A model generated the notes under the pieces. That model was given only the letters and a program-made list of their open reading frames with translations, was not told the origin of the DNA and ran no database searches. Shown here in pieces: positions 31,295 through 39,642 of a stretch of DNA of 64,000 nt. How positions within the stretch are numbered: position 1 is the first letter of the stretch; every line of letters begins with the position of its first letter. The position numbers and the translations under genes were made by a program. The DNA is taken from the NCBI GenBank assembly GCA_025359865.1, contig JANYDH010000103.1, positions 29,952 through 93,951 on the forward strand. The letters are read 5' to 3'. Origin of the DNA: Actinomycetes bacterium. GTDB taxonomy: Bacteria > Actinomycetota > Acidimicrobiia > Acidimicrobiales > Ilumatobacteraceae.

Positions 31295-32524
31295 ATGAAC
31301 GACACCGTCACCGTTTCCTCCATCTCGCACGACGGTCAAACAGATGCCATCGAGGTGGCTGTCACCGCGTTCCTCGCGGCACACGATCCGACGCAGATGG
31401 ACAACATCACGTTCCGCGGATACCGGTACGACGCGGGACTGGCGTGGGTTCATTTTCCCAAGGGGTTCGGCGGACACGGCGTGCGACCCGAATTGAATCG
31501 TCTCGTCGAAGAGCGGCTGCGTAAAGCCGGTGCAGCAGCGCAGGACCCGGCAACGTTCTTCATCGCACTCGCCGGCCCGACCATCGTCACCCACGGCTCC
31601 GACGATGTGAAGAACCGGTTTCTACGCCCGATGTTCACGGGTGAAGAGAAGTGGTGCCAACTGTTCAGCGAGCCCGGCGCCGGGTCCGACTTTGCCGGTC
31701 TCGGCACAAGGGCCCAGCACGACGGCGACGAATGGATCATGAACGGGCAAAAGGTGTGGAACACGCTCGCCCACCTCGCTGATTGGGGCATGCTCGTCAC
31801 TCGCACCGATCCCGATCAGCCCAAGCACAAGGGCATGACGTACTTCGCGCTCGACATGCATGCGCCCGGCGTCGAGGTGCGCCCGCTGCGCCAGATCACG
31901 GGCGAAGCGGAGTTCAACGAGGTCTACATGACCGATGCCCGGGTGCCCGACGCACATCGCATCGGTGAGGTCGGCGAAGGCTGGCGTGTTGCGCTCACCA
32001 CGCTCATGAACGAGCGTTCTGCCATCGGCGGCGGCGGAGGCGGAACCGGGCGCCGCAAAGGGCCGATCGACGACACCATCGCGATTTGGAAAGAACTCCC
32101 TGCGGATCAGCGCACCGGGGCCCGACGCGACCAGCTGATGAAGCTGTACATCTCATCCGAGACGCAGCGCCTCACCAATGCCCGAGCATCGGCCAAGGCA
32201 AAGGCCGGAAACCCTGGGCCCGAGATGTCCATTTCCAAGTTGGCGATGGCCGAGTTCAACAAGTTGGTCACCGAGTTCTCGATCGATCTCCTCGGCGCTA
32301 ACGGTCTGATCGGCTACGACTTCACATTCCGCCGACCCGACACGCTGTCGGTGGATGGATCCGAGGGCGGTATCCGCCACTCGTTCCTACGATCACGAGC
32401 AAACTCGATCGAGGGCGGAACGTCGGAGATCATGCGCAACATCCTCGGCGAGCAGGTGCTCGGGTTGCCCGGAGAGCCACGAGTCGACAAAGACATCGCG
32501 TGGATCAAGGTCCCGCGCAGCTGA
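31295..32524 (+). CDS. Acyl-CoA dehydrogenase
   Basis: A 409-residue flavoprotein. FAD/substrate motifs are clear: CQLFSEPGAGSDFAGLGTRA, INGQKVWNT-type (WIMNGQKVWNTLAH) and the C-terminal RSRANSIEGGTSEIMRNIL. It oxidises the alpha-beta bond of an acyl-CoA in fatty acid or sterol side-chain breakdown. The catalytic base is not assigned by eye. ATG 31295 is chosen because the upstream in-frame codons read as non-coding. A palindrome of family A lies 28 bases after the stop. Confidence 0.92.
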   Translation: MNDTVTVSSISHDGQTDAIEVAVTAFLAAHDPTQMDNITFRGYRYDAGLAWVHFPKGFGGHGVRPELNRLVEERLRKAGAAAQDPATFFIALAGPTIVTHGSDDVKNRFLRPMFTGEEKWCQLFSEPGAGSDFAGLGTRAQHDGDEWIMNGQKVWNTLAHLADWGMLVTRTDPDQPKHKGMTYFALDMHAPGVEVRPLRQITGEAEFNEVYMTDARVPDAHRIGEVGEGWRVALTTLMNERSAIGGGGGGTGRRKGPIDDTIAIWKELPADQRTGARRDQLMKLYISSETQRLTNARASAKAKAGNPGPEMSISKLAMAEFNKLVTEFSIDLLGANGLIGYDFTFRRPDTLSVDGSEGGIRHSFLRSRANSIEGGTSEIMRNILGEQVLGLPGEPRVDKDIAWIKVPRS

Positions 32525-32552
32525 TGGGCACCCAACCACCCACCCAACACCA

Positions 32553-32603
32553 CCAGCTTTGGTCGTGAGATGTCGCTGAGCGACATCTCAGAACCAAAGC
32601 TGG
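32553..32603. repeat. Dispersed palindrome, family A, copy 2
   Basis: Arms of 23 bases (32553-32575, 32581-32603) pair with two mismatches around CTGAG. The core matches copy 1 at 17963-18011. It lies between convergent genes (acyl-CoA dehydrogenase and P450), where it may act as a bidirectional terminator. Confidence 0.85.
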
Positions 32604-32614
32604 CAGGCGACCGG

Positions 32615-33862
32615 TCAAGGAGTCGCCAGCCTTAAGGCAGTGAGCCCGCGAATGACGAACGTCGGGTGGTAGCTCGGCTCCTCCACCAGGCGCAGCCCGG
32701 GGAAGCGCTTCGCGAGACCGGCGAGTGAGACCTCGATCTCCTGACGGGCCAAGGGCGCCCCGACGCAGAAATGGATGCCGCCGCCGAACGCGATGTGCGC
32801 AGGGTCGCCGCGGCCGGCGTCGAAGGTGTCGGCACCGGCGAAGCGGCGAGGGTCACGCTCGGCTGCGCCGAACAGCATCGCCACTTCCTGGCCGACCTCG
32901 AAGGTTTGCCCGGCGATCTCGACGCCCGGTTCGAGCACCCACCGTTCGAACAGCTGCAGCGGCGAGTCCCAACGGAGCATCTCCTCGACCGCCGTCTTGG
33001 TGTCGACATCACCGTCGACCACCCGTCGCCACTCCTGCGGGTGGTGCATGAATGCGCGCATTCCGTTGCCGAGGGTGTTGACGGTGGCCTCATGCCCGGC
33101 TTCGAGCAACACCATCGTGGTCGAGACGATCTCGTCCTCGCTGAGCGTGTCACCCTCGTCCTCGACGCGCACCAGTTCACTGATCAACAGACCGTCGGGC
33201 GACCGACGCTTTTCGGCGATGAGCGCCTTGGTGTAGTCGGTGTAATCGGCGGCGGCCTGGTTCGCTGCTACCCGCACCGCCTCCGACGTCGACAGTTCGT
33301 ACATCTTCACGATTGCGTGCGACCAGTCGAGCAGCAGCTGAGTGTCGCTGCGTGGCACGCCGAGCATCGAACAGATCACCGCCACCGAGTACGGCTGCGC
33401 GTAGTCGGCGAGCAGGTCGAACTCGCCGAGATCAGCGCAGCGGTCGAGCAACTCCTCCGAGAATCCAGCGAGCGCGGGGCGCAGCGCGGTCACGGCCCTC
33501 GGGGTGAATACCTTGCTCACCAAGCGACGCAGGCGAGTGTGGTCCGGCGGCTCGAGGCACAGCAGCGACCAGCGCTCGTGCTGGTGGAACGCTGCCCACC
33601 GCGGATCCGGCTCTGGCTTGCCGACCTCGGCGTGCGTGAACAAGTGGCTGTAGCTGCGGCCGAGCCGACGATCGCGCAACGTTTCGAAGACGTCCTGGAA
33701 GCGGGTCAGCGTCCATTGGCCGGTGTTCGGGTTGAGGAAGATCGGCGTCGCCTCGCGCAACTCGTTCAACACGGGATACGGGTCGGCGATGAACGCTGGA
33801 TCATCGACGTCGAAGCGGGCGACGATGCTGTCCAAGTTGGTCACCGGGCCACCGTATTCCAC
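32615..33862 (-). CDS. Cytochrome P450 (first of four)
   Basis: A 415-residue soluble bacterial P450. The I-helix oxygen motif is LLEAGHEATVN, where the usual Asp/Glu-Thr appears as Glu-Ala-Thr; the K-helix ExxR is EEMLRW; the heme loop is FGGGIHFCVGAPLAR with the thiolate Cys. The PPDHTRLRRLVSKVFTPR segment is the usual C-helix region. The start may be GTG 33862 or GTG 33844. It needs a separate ferredoxin and reductase, not seen here. Substrate unknown. Confidence 0.93.
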   Translation of the reverse strand: MEYGGPVTNLDSIVARFDVDDPAFIADPYPVLNELREATPIFLNPNTGQWTLTRFQDVFETLRDRRLGRSYSHLFTHAEVGKPEPDPRWAAFHQHERWSLLCLEPPDHTRLRRLVSKVFTPRAVTALRPALAGFSEELLDRCADLGEFDLLADYAQPYSVAVICSMLGVPRSDTQLLLDWSHAIVKMYELSTSEAVRVAANQAAADYTDYTKALIAEKRRSPDGLLISELVRVEDEGDTLSEDEIVSTTMVLLEAGHEATVNTLGNGMRAFMHHPQEWRRVVDGDVDTKTAVEEMLRWDSPLQLFERWVLEPGVEIAGQTFEVGQEVAMLFGAAERDPRRFAGADTFDAGRGDPAHIAFGGGIHFCVGAPLARQEIEVSLAGLAKRFPGLRLVEEPSYHPTFVIRGLTALRLATP

Positions 33863-34243
33863 TCACACAGCAACGATGTCGATCAGGTGCTCGATGCCGA
33901 CAAGATCGGCCGCGTTCCGCGTGTAGAGCCGAGCTCCGTGGGCGTGCGCGGTCGCAGCGATCAAGAGGTCCATCACCCGGGACCTCGGTTGGCGGCCTGT
34001 CCCGGCAACCGCAGCGGCGAGTTGGCCGTAGCTGATCGCCACATCATCATCCACCGGGAGTGCGTCGAACTTCCGCTGTACCTCCGAGAGCCGCCGCAAT
34101 CGCTCCGCTCGAATGGCGCCGTCAGCGGTGAACAACACGCCGAAGTGCAGCTCGGCGAGCGAGGCCACGCTGATCGCAAGCTTCCCTTCCAACTCGGGCA
34201 CGTCGGTCGCGATCAATACGCTGGTGTCAAGCAGTGCCTTCAT
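33863..34243 (-). CDS. VapC-family PIN-domain toxin
   Basis: A 126-residue PIN-domain protein: ALLDTSVLIA with the first Asp, SVASLAELHFG with Glu, SRVMDLLIAATAHAHG with Asp, and LYTRNAADL, where the fourth acid is replaced by Asn (as in many VapC of this subgroup). It overlaps its Phd/YefM-type antitoxin by 17 bases. The stop abuts the P450 start. Predicted endoribonuclease toxin. Confidence 0.87.
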   Translation of the reverse strand: MKALLDTSVLIATDVPELEGKLAISVASLAELHFGVLFTADGAIRAERLRRLSEVQRKFDALPVDDDVAISYGQLAAAVAGTGRQPRSRVMDLLIAATAHAHGARLYTRNAADLVGIEHLIDIVAV

Positions 34244-34490
34244 CGCGGCGCTCCCAGGGATTCGAGATGGACTGATCGATCACGTCCCGGTCGCGCTCCC
34301 AGTTTGGATCTGGCCGACCGGCAAACAGGTCCGAGATATCACTCCACCGCTGCCAACGTTTCGGGGCCGCCGGAACCATCCGGGCGGCGAGGCGACCGGC
34401 GACCGTGATCTCGATCTCTTCTCCGAGCTCGACCCGTCGGACGAGTTCGGATGCATCTTGGCGCAGCTCTCGGAGGCCGATCGTCGTCAT
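34227..34490 (-). CDS. Phd/YefM-family antitoxin
   Basis: An 87-residue antitoxin starting MTTIGLRELRQDASELVRRV, the classic Phd/YefM DNA-binding start, continuing with GEEIEITVAGRLAARMVP. The C-terminal tail (WERDRDVIDQSI) would wrap the PIN toxin encoded by the overlapping downstream gene. An in-frame upstream ATG at 34526 adds 12 Cys/Ser-rich residues and overlaps the putative operator, so the later ATG is preferred. Confidence 0.87.
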   Translation of the reverse strand: MTTIGLRELRQDASELVRRVELGEEIEITVAGRLAARMVPAAPKRWQRWSDISDLFAGRPDPNWERDRDVIDQSISNPWERRDEGTA

Positions 34491-34501
34491 CTCCGCAATA
34501 A

Positions 34502-34515
34502 TAGCACAAGTGCTA
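34502..34515. promoter_or_regulatory. Candidate autoregulatory operator of the Phd/VapC pair
   Basis: TAGCAC-AA-GTGCTA is a perfect 6-bp inverted repeat 12 bases upstream of the antitoxin start, where Phd-type antitoxins usually bind. The role is inferred from position. Confidence 0.45.
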
Positions 34516-34541
34516 CATGAAGACAACGAGGCGGTGACAGG

Positions 34542-35351
34542 TCAGTGCATCGCCGCGTCGAACTGTGGTCGGCTCTCGGCCCACCAGGCACGACGCCGGT
34601 CGAACCGGCCCATACCGCCGAACGAGTTCCACATCTCGATGAAGTTCACGTCTCCAGCTTGAACCCGGCGAAACTCGAACTCGCCACCGCGGCCAATCGA
34701 TTCGTGCAGGACCTGCACCAACTCGCTGCGCTCGGAGGCGAGCAAGCCGTACTCGTCGGCGACGAGCCGCAGACGTCCCGGTAGGTCGGCTGGCCGCCAA
34801 CCGAGGCGGCTGCAACTCTCGTCGTCGATCGGAACACACATTCGAGCGAAGCAGGCGAGGTCGTACACCGGCCGGCCCGGCGAAGCAAAGTCGAAGTCCA
34901 ACAAGCCAACTGCTTGACCATCTCGGAACACGACGTTCTCCAAGCACACGTCGTTATGGCAAACGATCGTGCCGCCGGTTGGGTCCGCCGTCTCAACACT
35001 CCAGGTGTCGCTATCTTGCGGCTCGAAGACTCGGGCAGCGTCGTGGAACCGGCGGATCAGGCGGGCGATCGACCCGAGCGCATCGTCGGTTCGCGCCCAG
35101 TCGGGATATGGCGGCAGTGGCACATCCCCGGTGATGAAGCGAAGTCGTTCCCGGCCATCCGCGTCGACGCCAATGGGCTGCGAGGCCCCGTCGAAGCCTG
35201 CCTCGCCGATAGCGCTGAGGAACCGGTGAATCGTGGGCGTGTTCGGGTTCGAGGGACGCAACACGAACTCCCCTGAGCGCACCACGGCACCGGCGTTCGC
35301 GACGCCGCCTTTCAACTGGATCTCCACAACGCCAGTATCGCCTCGCTGCAC
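34542..35351 (-). CDS. APH-family phosphotransferase
   Basis: A 269-residue kinase-fold protein from GTG 35351 (GTG 35327 is also possible). The catalytic loop is IVCHNDVCLENVVF, with Asp and Asn in the APH pattern HxDxxxxN, and the metal-binding motif is LLDFDFASPG. Similar proteins are widespread in actinobacteria and are rarely true aminoglycoside resistance enzymes; small-molecule phosphorylation is likely. It lies next to a toxin-antitoxin pair but faces away from the P450 at 35608. Confidence 0.85.
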   Translation of the reverse strand: MQRGDTGVVEIQLKGGVANAGAVVRSGEFVLRPSNPNTPTIHRFLSAIGEAGFDGASQPIGVDADGRERLRFITGDVPLPPYPDWARTDDALGSIARLIRRFHDAARVFEPQDSDTWSVETADPTGGTIVCHNDVCLENVVFRDGQAVGLLDFDFASPGRPVYDLACFARMCVPIDDESCSRLGWRPADLPGRLRLVADEYGLLASERSELVQVLHESIGRGGEFEFRRVQAGDVNFIEMWNSFGGMGRFDRRRAWWAESRPQFDAAMH

Positions 35352-35607
35352 CGTTCTCCCGTGCGTCTGTTCGCGAGAAGTTGACGATCACGCAGTGCTT
35401 CAGGGCTGACCTTTGGCGTTGGGTTGTTGCCAATGACAGCCAAACGCCAAACGTCACGAGATTCTGCTTGTATCCCATCGGAGAGCGACCGCGATCAGGA
35501 CAAGGACCTCGGGATATGCAAGCACCGCCCGCTTCGGCGCAAGCACGGCTCGACTGCGAATTGGGCGACCCTTGCCGCATAGGGTTGGAACGGCGCGAGG
35601 AGGCCTT

Positions 35608-36873
35608 ATGACAACGATCGACCTGGATACCTACGACCCGATGGACCGCGAGGTTCAGCAATGCCCGTACCCGTACTACTCCGCACTTCGTGAGCACGGT
35701 CCGTTGTTCCGCCACGAGCAAACGGGCATGTACTTCGTCTCACGCCTCGAGACCATGCGCGTCGTGCTCCGCGACACCGAGACGTTCTCGTCGAAGTTCT
35801 CCAGTGCGGGTACGGCTCCACCCGCCGAGCTGATGGCCGAGCTCTCACAGCTTGCCCACCAAGGTGTCCCGCGTGTCGACACGATGCTCACCATCGATCC
35901 GCCAGCCCATACCCGGTACCGCAAGACGGTCGCGGCGGCGTTCAACGTGCGCCGCATTCAGGCACTTGCGCCACGGGTCCGCGAGATCGCCGATGAGCTG
36001 ATCGACAGCTTCCCGCTCGAGGGTCCGGTCGATTACATGAACGCATTCGCCGTGCCCTTGCCCGTACGAGTCATCTCGCACATGCTCAACGTGCCACCCG
36101 AACGCGAAGCCGACATCAAGCGGTGGTCAGACGATGCGGTCGCGGCTCTCGGCACGCGCCTCACCGCCGAGCGAGTGATTGAAGCAGCCCGCGGGGTACT
36201 CGACTCTCAACTGTTCTTTTTGGCCCAGTTCGCCGACCGCCGAGAATCACCGCGCGACGACTTCCTCACCGACCTGGTGAACGCATCGTTCGAAGACGTT
36301 GATGGCTCGACCAGGCTCCTCAACGATCCCGAGATCTTCTCGATCGTCCAGCAGCTCATGGTTGCCGGCAACGAGACCACTACGAAGTTGTTCACCGAGG
36401 GCATGAAGCTGCTGCTCGAGCACCCGGCGTGGTGGCAGCGGATCAAGGCCGATCCAACGCTCATCCCCGCCGTCGTCGAGGAAGTGTTGCGCATGTCGAG
36501 CCCCAACCAGGGACTGTTCCGCGTGGTCACTCGCGACACCGAACTCGAGGGTGTGCAATTGAACAAGGGTGATCGCCTGTGGGTGATGTTCGGCGCTGCC
36601 AACCGTGACGAGCGGGCCTTCACCGCTCCTGAGGAGTTCAATCCCGAGCGCGAGAACCTCACCCAGCACATCGCGTTCGGGTTCGGCGCCCACTTCTGCA
36701 TCGGGGCCCCGCTGTCCCGCCTCGAGGCCCGAATCGGGTTCGAGGCGTTGTCCGAACGACTGACCGAGGTCGACTTCGCCCCCGGCAACAGCTTCGAGTA
36801 TGAGCCGAGCTACATCTTGCGCGGCCTCAAGAACCTCGACCTGACCATCACGCGTGAAGGATCCGTCCAATGA
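35608..36873 (+). CDS. Cytochrome P450 (second of four)
   Basis: A 421-residue P450 from ATG 35608, preceded by GAGGAGG. The I-helix reads LMVAGNETTTK, the K-helix EEVLRM, and the heme loop FGFGAHFCIGAPLSRLEAR. TIDPPAHTRYRKTVAAAF is the C-helix region. It resembles the CYP family that oxidises lipids or sterols, but this is not certain. It overlaps the next gene (a PPOX protein) by four bases, so the two are probably co-expressed. Confidence 0.94.
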   Translation: MTTIDLDTYDPMDREVQQCPYPYYSALREHGPLFRHEQTGMYFVSRLETMRVVLRDTETFSSKFSSAGTAPPAELMAELSQLAHQGVPRVDTMLTIDPPAHTRYRKTVAAAFNVRRIQALAPRVREIADELIDSFPLEGPVDYMNAFAVPLPVRVISHMLNVPPEREADIKRWSDDAVAALGTRLTAERVIEAARGVLDSQLFFLAQFADRRESPRDDFLTDLVNASFEDVDGSTRLLNDPEIFSIVQQLMVAGNETTTKLFTEGMKLLLEHPAWWQRIKADPTLIPAVVEEVLRMSSPNQGLFRVVTRDTELEGVQLNKGDRLWVMFGAANRDERAFTAPEEFNPERENLTQHIAFGFGAHFCIGAPLSRLEARIGFEALSERLTEVDFAPGNSFEYEPSYILRGLKNLDLTITREGSVQ

Positions 36874-37382
36874 GCGAGGAAGCAACCGACTACGAAGACG
36901 TCACGATCTATCCGCTGGACGACAACGACGAGCAGTTGCTGCTCGATCAAGCGACCGAATGCACCTTCATTTGGGCAACCCGCGAAGGCTGGCCGGTCGG
37001 TGTCATTATGAACTACGTCTGGCACGAAGGCCGGTTCTGGCTCACTGCCACGGATCAGCGCAAGCGGATCAGCGCAGTCCGGCGCGACGACCGTGTGTCG
37101 ATCTGTGTAAACGGCACCGGGTTCAAGCTCAACGGGCGCACCGTCACCTACGCCGGGCGATGCATCGTGCACGACGACGAGCCGACGAGAACATGGTTCT
37201 ACGAGGCGCTGTCGCGCAAACTGATGGGTGACACAGCGGTGTCGCGCGGCTTCGAGCAGTTCCTCGACTCGCCGCGTCGCGTGGTGCTCGAGGTCACGCC
37301 CGAGCGCCGGATCGGATTCGATGGCCAAAAGATGATGGGGGCTACTGCATCAAAGCTCGCCGAGCTGGGCAAGCAAGCCTGA
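36870..37382 (+). CDS. Pyridoxamine 5'-phosphate oxidase-like split-barrel protein
   Basis: A 170-residue split beta-barrel flavin/F420-binding-type protein: TFIWATREGWPVGVIMNYVW, then GRFWLTATDQRKRISAVRRDDRVSI in the family order, then GRTVTYAGRC. Members use FMN, F420 or heme. Coupled (ATGA) to the P450, which suggests related chemistry, for instance reduction or protection of the P450 product (inference). Confidence 0.85.
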   Translation: MSEEATDYEDVTIYPLDDNDEQLLLDQATECTFIWATREGWPVGVIMNYVWHEGRFWLTATDQRKRISAVRRDDRVSICVNGTGFKLNGRTVTYAGRCIVHDDEPTRTWFYEALSRKLMGDTAVSRGFEQFLDSPRRVVLEVTPERRIGFDGQKMMGATASKLAELGKQA

Positions 37383-37499
37383 GACTGGATCTCAGCCTCA
37401 CAGTGAGCTGACGATGCGGCCGTTCATCACGGTTCGCACCACTCGGGCACGTCTCACATCGCCTCCTGGTTCGCTTCGCAATCGTGGCACAATGGAACG

Positions 37500-37946
37500 A
37501 TGGGAGTTGAGATCGAGCGCAAGTTCCTGGTGAGGGACGATTCCTGGCGCGTTGGGGCTACCGGCACCCGGATTCGCCAGGCGTACCTCGTCCGCGATTC
37601 GCTCCGATCCGTTCGAATCCGTGATCAGGACGGCACAGTGACCCTCACGATCAAGGGCCCGGGCGGGCGAGTTCGTGACGAGTTCGAATACATCATTGCA
37701 GCCGCAGACGCAGACGGATTGTTCGCACTCTGCGAACCGGGCTCGATCCACAAAACGCGCCACCGCATCGCGTTCGGCGGACACATCTGGGAGGTGGACG
37801 AGTTCCACGCTGCTCTGGAAGGTCTGGTGATCGCCGAGGTAGAGCTGGGAAGTACCGATGAAGCAGTGACCCTGCCGTCCTGGGTCGGCACCGAAGTCAC
37901 CGGTGACCTGGCCTACACCAACGCCGCGCTCAGTCTCCGCACCTAG
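37500..37946 (+). CDS. CYTH-domain protein (triphosphate tunnel metalloenzyme)
   Basis: A 148-residue CYTH protein with the diagnostic ExExK at the N-terminus (VEIERKFLV), then alternating strands with basic and acidic tunnel residues: RIRQAYL, VRIRDQDG, TIKGPG, and EVDEFHAALEGLVIAEVEL. CYTH proteins hydrolyse inorganic triphosphate or related compounds; adenylate cyclase or thiamine triphosphatase roles are limited to certain members. The start is ATG 37500. Confidence 0.92.
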   Translation: MGVEIERKFLVRDDSWRVGATGTRIRQAYLVRDSLRSVRIRDQDGTVTLTIKGPGGRVRDEFEYIIAAADADGLFALCEPGSIHKTRHRIAFGGHIWEVDEFHAALEGLVIAEVELGSTDEAVTLPSWVGTEVTGDLAYTNAALSLRT

Positions 37947-37967
37947 CTGCCGCCGGCCTAGCCCGAC

Positions 37968-39602
37968 TCAGGTGAGGTTCTTCGCGAGGCGGAGTGTGGC
38001 GAGGGCATCGGGTGCCGCGAGCGCAGCCATCGCGACCTCGTAGTCGGGTAGTGCGTAGACCTCTCCGCCATCGGTGATCATCACAAACCGATCGAACTGG
38101 GCGAGAAACGTCCGGTCATGACTGACGGCAACAACCGTGCCTTCGAACCCTTCCAGAGCCTGTTCGAGCGCCTCGGACGATTCCACATCCAAGTTGTCGG
38201 TCGGCTCGTCGAGCAACAACACGTTGTGACCTTCGAGTTCGAGACACAGGATCTCGAGCCGCGCCTTCTGTCCACCGGACAACGTTTGAAACTCTTGCCT
38301 CGCGTTCAGCCGCAGCCCATAGCGAGCAAGCGCCTTCATCGACTTCTCGTCATCGAAGACGCGATCGCGGATGATCTCGAAGCACTGCCGACCACGGAAG
38401 TCGGCTCGATCATTGATTTGGGTGAACACCCCGACCGATGTTCGCGGGCCGAACGTGATGGTGCCCTGATCCGGATGTTTGCTGCCTGCCAGTGCACCGA
38501 GGAGGTGGCTCTTGCCGGTGCCGTTCGGACCGATCAAGCCGACCCGCTCACCGTGATGCACCTCGTCGGAGAAGGGAAGAAACAGCTCACCCATCGACAC
38601 GCCCTCAAGCTTGGCAACCCGACGCGCCGCGTCAGCGCCACGCAATCGCACATGGATCTGCTGATTCGGTACCGGCGGCGGCGGCGGACCGGCCGCAACG
38701 AACTTCTCCCACCGGGTCTCGGCACCGTTGGCCTTTGTCGCGTTCTTGAAGTTCTGAGCGGCGCGCTGCTTCATGATCTTCATGTGCTGGAACAGGCGGC
38801 GCTCCTCGTCGTTCCACAGTTTCAGATCATCGCCGAGCAACTCTTGCCGCTTGGCCCGCGCTTCGGGGAACGTCATGTACGAGCCACCATGCACCCAGCA
38901 TCCCGATCCTTCGATGACCACGATCTTGGTGGCAACGCGTTCGAGCATCGTGCGGTCGTGGCTCACCATCAGGATCGTCGACCGGCAGGCACGGATCTGG
39001 TCTTCCAACCAGCCACGGGTAGGGATGTCGAGGTAGTTGTCCGGCTCGTCGAGCAACAACACATCTGCACCGGAGGTGAGCAGCAGATCGAGCACCATCC
39101 GCTTGCGTTCGCCGCCGGAAAGTTCCGACACCAACCGGGTGGAGAAGTCATCGACCCCCGATTTGACGCTGCGATGAGCGGCGGACTGCCACCGCGTCTC
39201 CAACTCGTATCCGCCGAGATCACCCCAATCCGTGAGCGCGGTGGCGTAGCCCATTCCGTCGTCGGTTCCGTCGGCAAGCGCGCGCTCGGCGGCAACGAGG
39301 GCCCGCCCGGCGGTACGCAACGTGGGCGTCGCCACCTCGATCAGCATCTCGCGCAACGTATCCGTCGGGCGCGACATGCCGACGTCTTGGGTCATGGTGA
39401 GCATCGAGCCGCCGACCGCGAACTCGCCCCCATCAGAGTCGAGTTCGCCAGACAGGATCCGCAAGATCGTGCTCTTGCCCACGCCGTTGACCCCGACGAG
39501 CGCCGCGTGCTCGCCGGGCGACACCCCGAAACTGACGTCGAAGAAGAGCTGATCAGCTCCGGGTGGGGCATATTCCAACTCGGACACGACGATGCTGCTC
39601 AC
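37968..39602 (-). CDS. ABC-F family ATPase
   Basis: A 544-residue twin-ATPase without membrane helices, from GTG 39602. First cassette: GVNGVGKST Walker A, LSGGERKRM signature, LLLDEPDNYLD Walker B. Second cassette: GPNGTGKSH, TLSGGQKARLE, LLLDEPTDNLD. Between them is the ABC-F linker rich in Arg/Lys (RRLFQHMKIMKQRAAQNFK). These proteins act on the ribosome (EttA/Uup-like translation factors or antibiotic protection). In the linker a proline run (PPPPPVP) is unusual. Convergent with the CYTH gene; starts 40 bases after the LuxR gene stop. Confidence 0.93.
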   Translation of the reverse strand: MSSIVVSELEYAPPGADQLFFDVSFGVSPGEHAALVGVNGVGKSTILRILSGELDSDGGEFAVGGSMLTMTQDVGMSRPTDTLREMLIEVATPTLRTAGRALVAAERALADGTDDGMGYATALTDWGDLGGYELETRWQSAAHRSVKSGVDDFSTRLVSELSGGERKRMVLDLLLTSGADVLLLDEPDNYLDIPTRGWLEDQIRACRSTILMVSHDRTMLERVATKIVVIEGSGCWVHGGSYMTFPEARAKRQELLGDDLKLWNDEERRLFQHMKIMKQRAAQNFKNATKANGAETRWEKFVAAGPPPPPVPNQQIHVRLRGADAARRVAKLEGVSMGELFLPFSDEVHHGERVGLIGPNGTGKSHLLGALAGSKHPDQGTITFGPRTSVGVFTQINDRADFRGRQCFEIIRDRVFDDEKSMKALARYGLRLNARQEFQTLSGGQKARLEILCLELEGHNVLLLDEPTDNLDVESSEALEQALEGFEGTVVAVSHDRTFLAQFDRFVMITDGGEVYALPDYEVAMAALAAPDALATLRLAKNLT

Positions 39603-39642
39603 GCCACCGAGTATCGCCGCACGAATAGCGATCCCCTCCACG

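Noticed and set aside
32771..34408. A 545-codon plus-strand frame across the P450 and the VapC/Phd genes
   Set aside because: It crosses three well-supported minus-strand genes and has no domain.
34542..35351. Calling the APH protein an aminoglycoside resistance gene
   Set aside because: Only the general kinase motifs are present; such proteins are common in actinobacteria and mostly act on other molecules.
37500..37946. Calling the CYTH protein an adenylate cyclase
   Set aside because: The ExExK motif only defines the fold; most bacterial CYTH proteins are triphosphatases, and nothing here supports cyclase activity.
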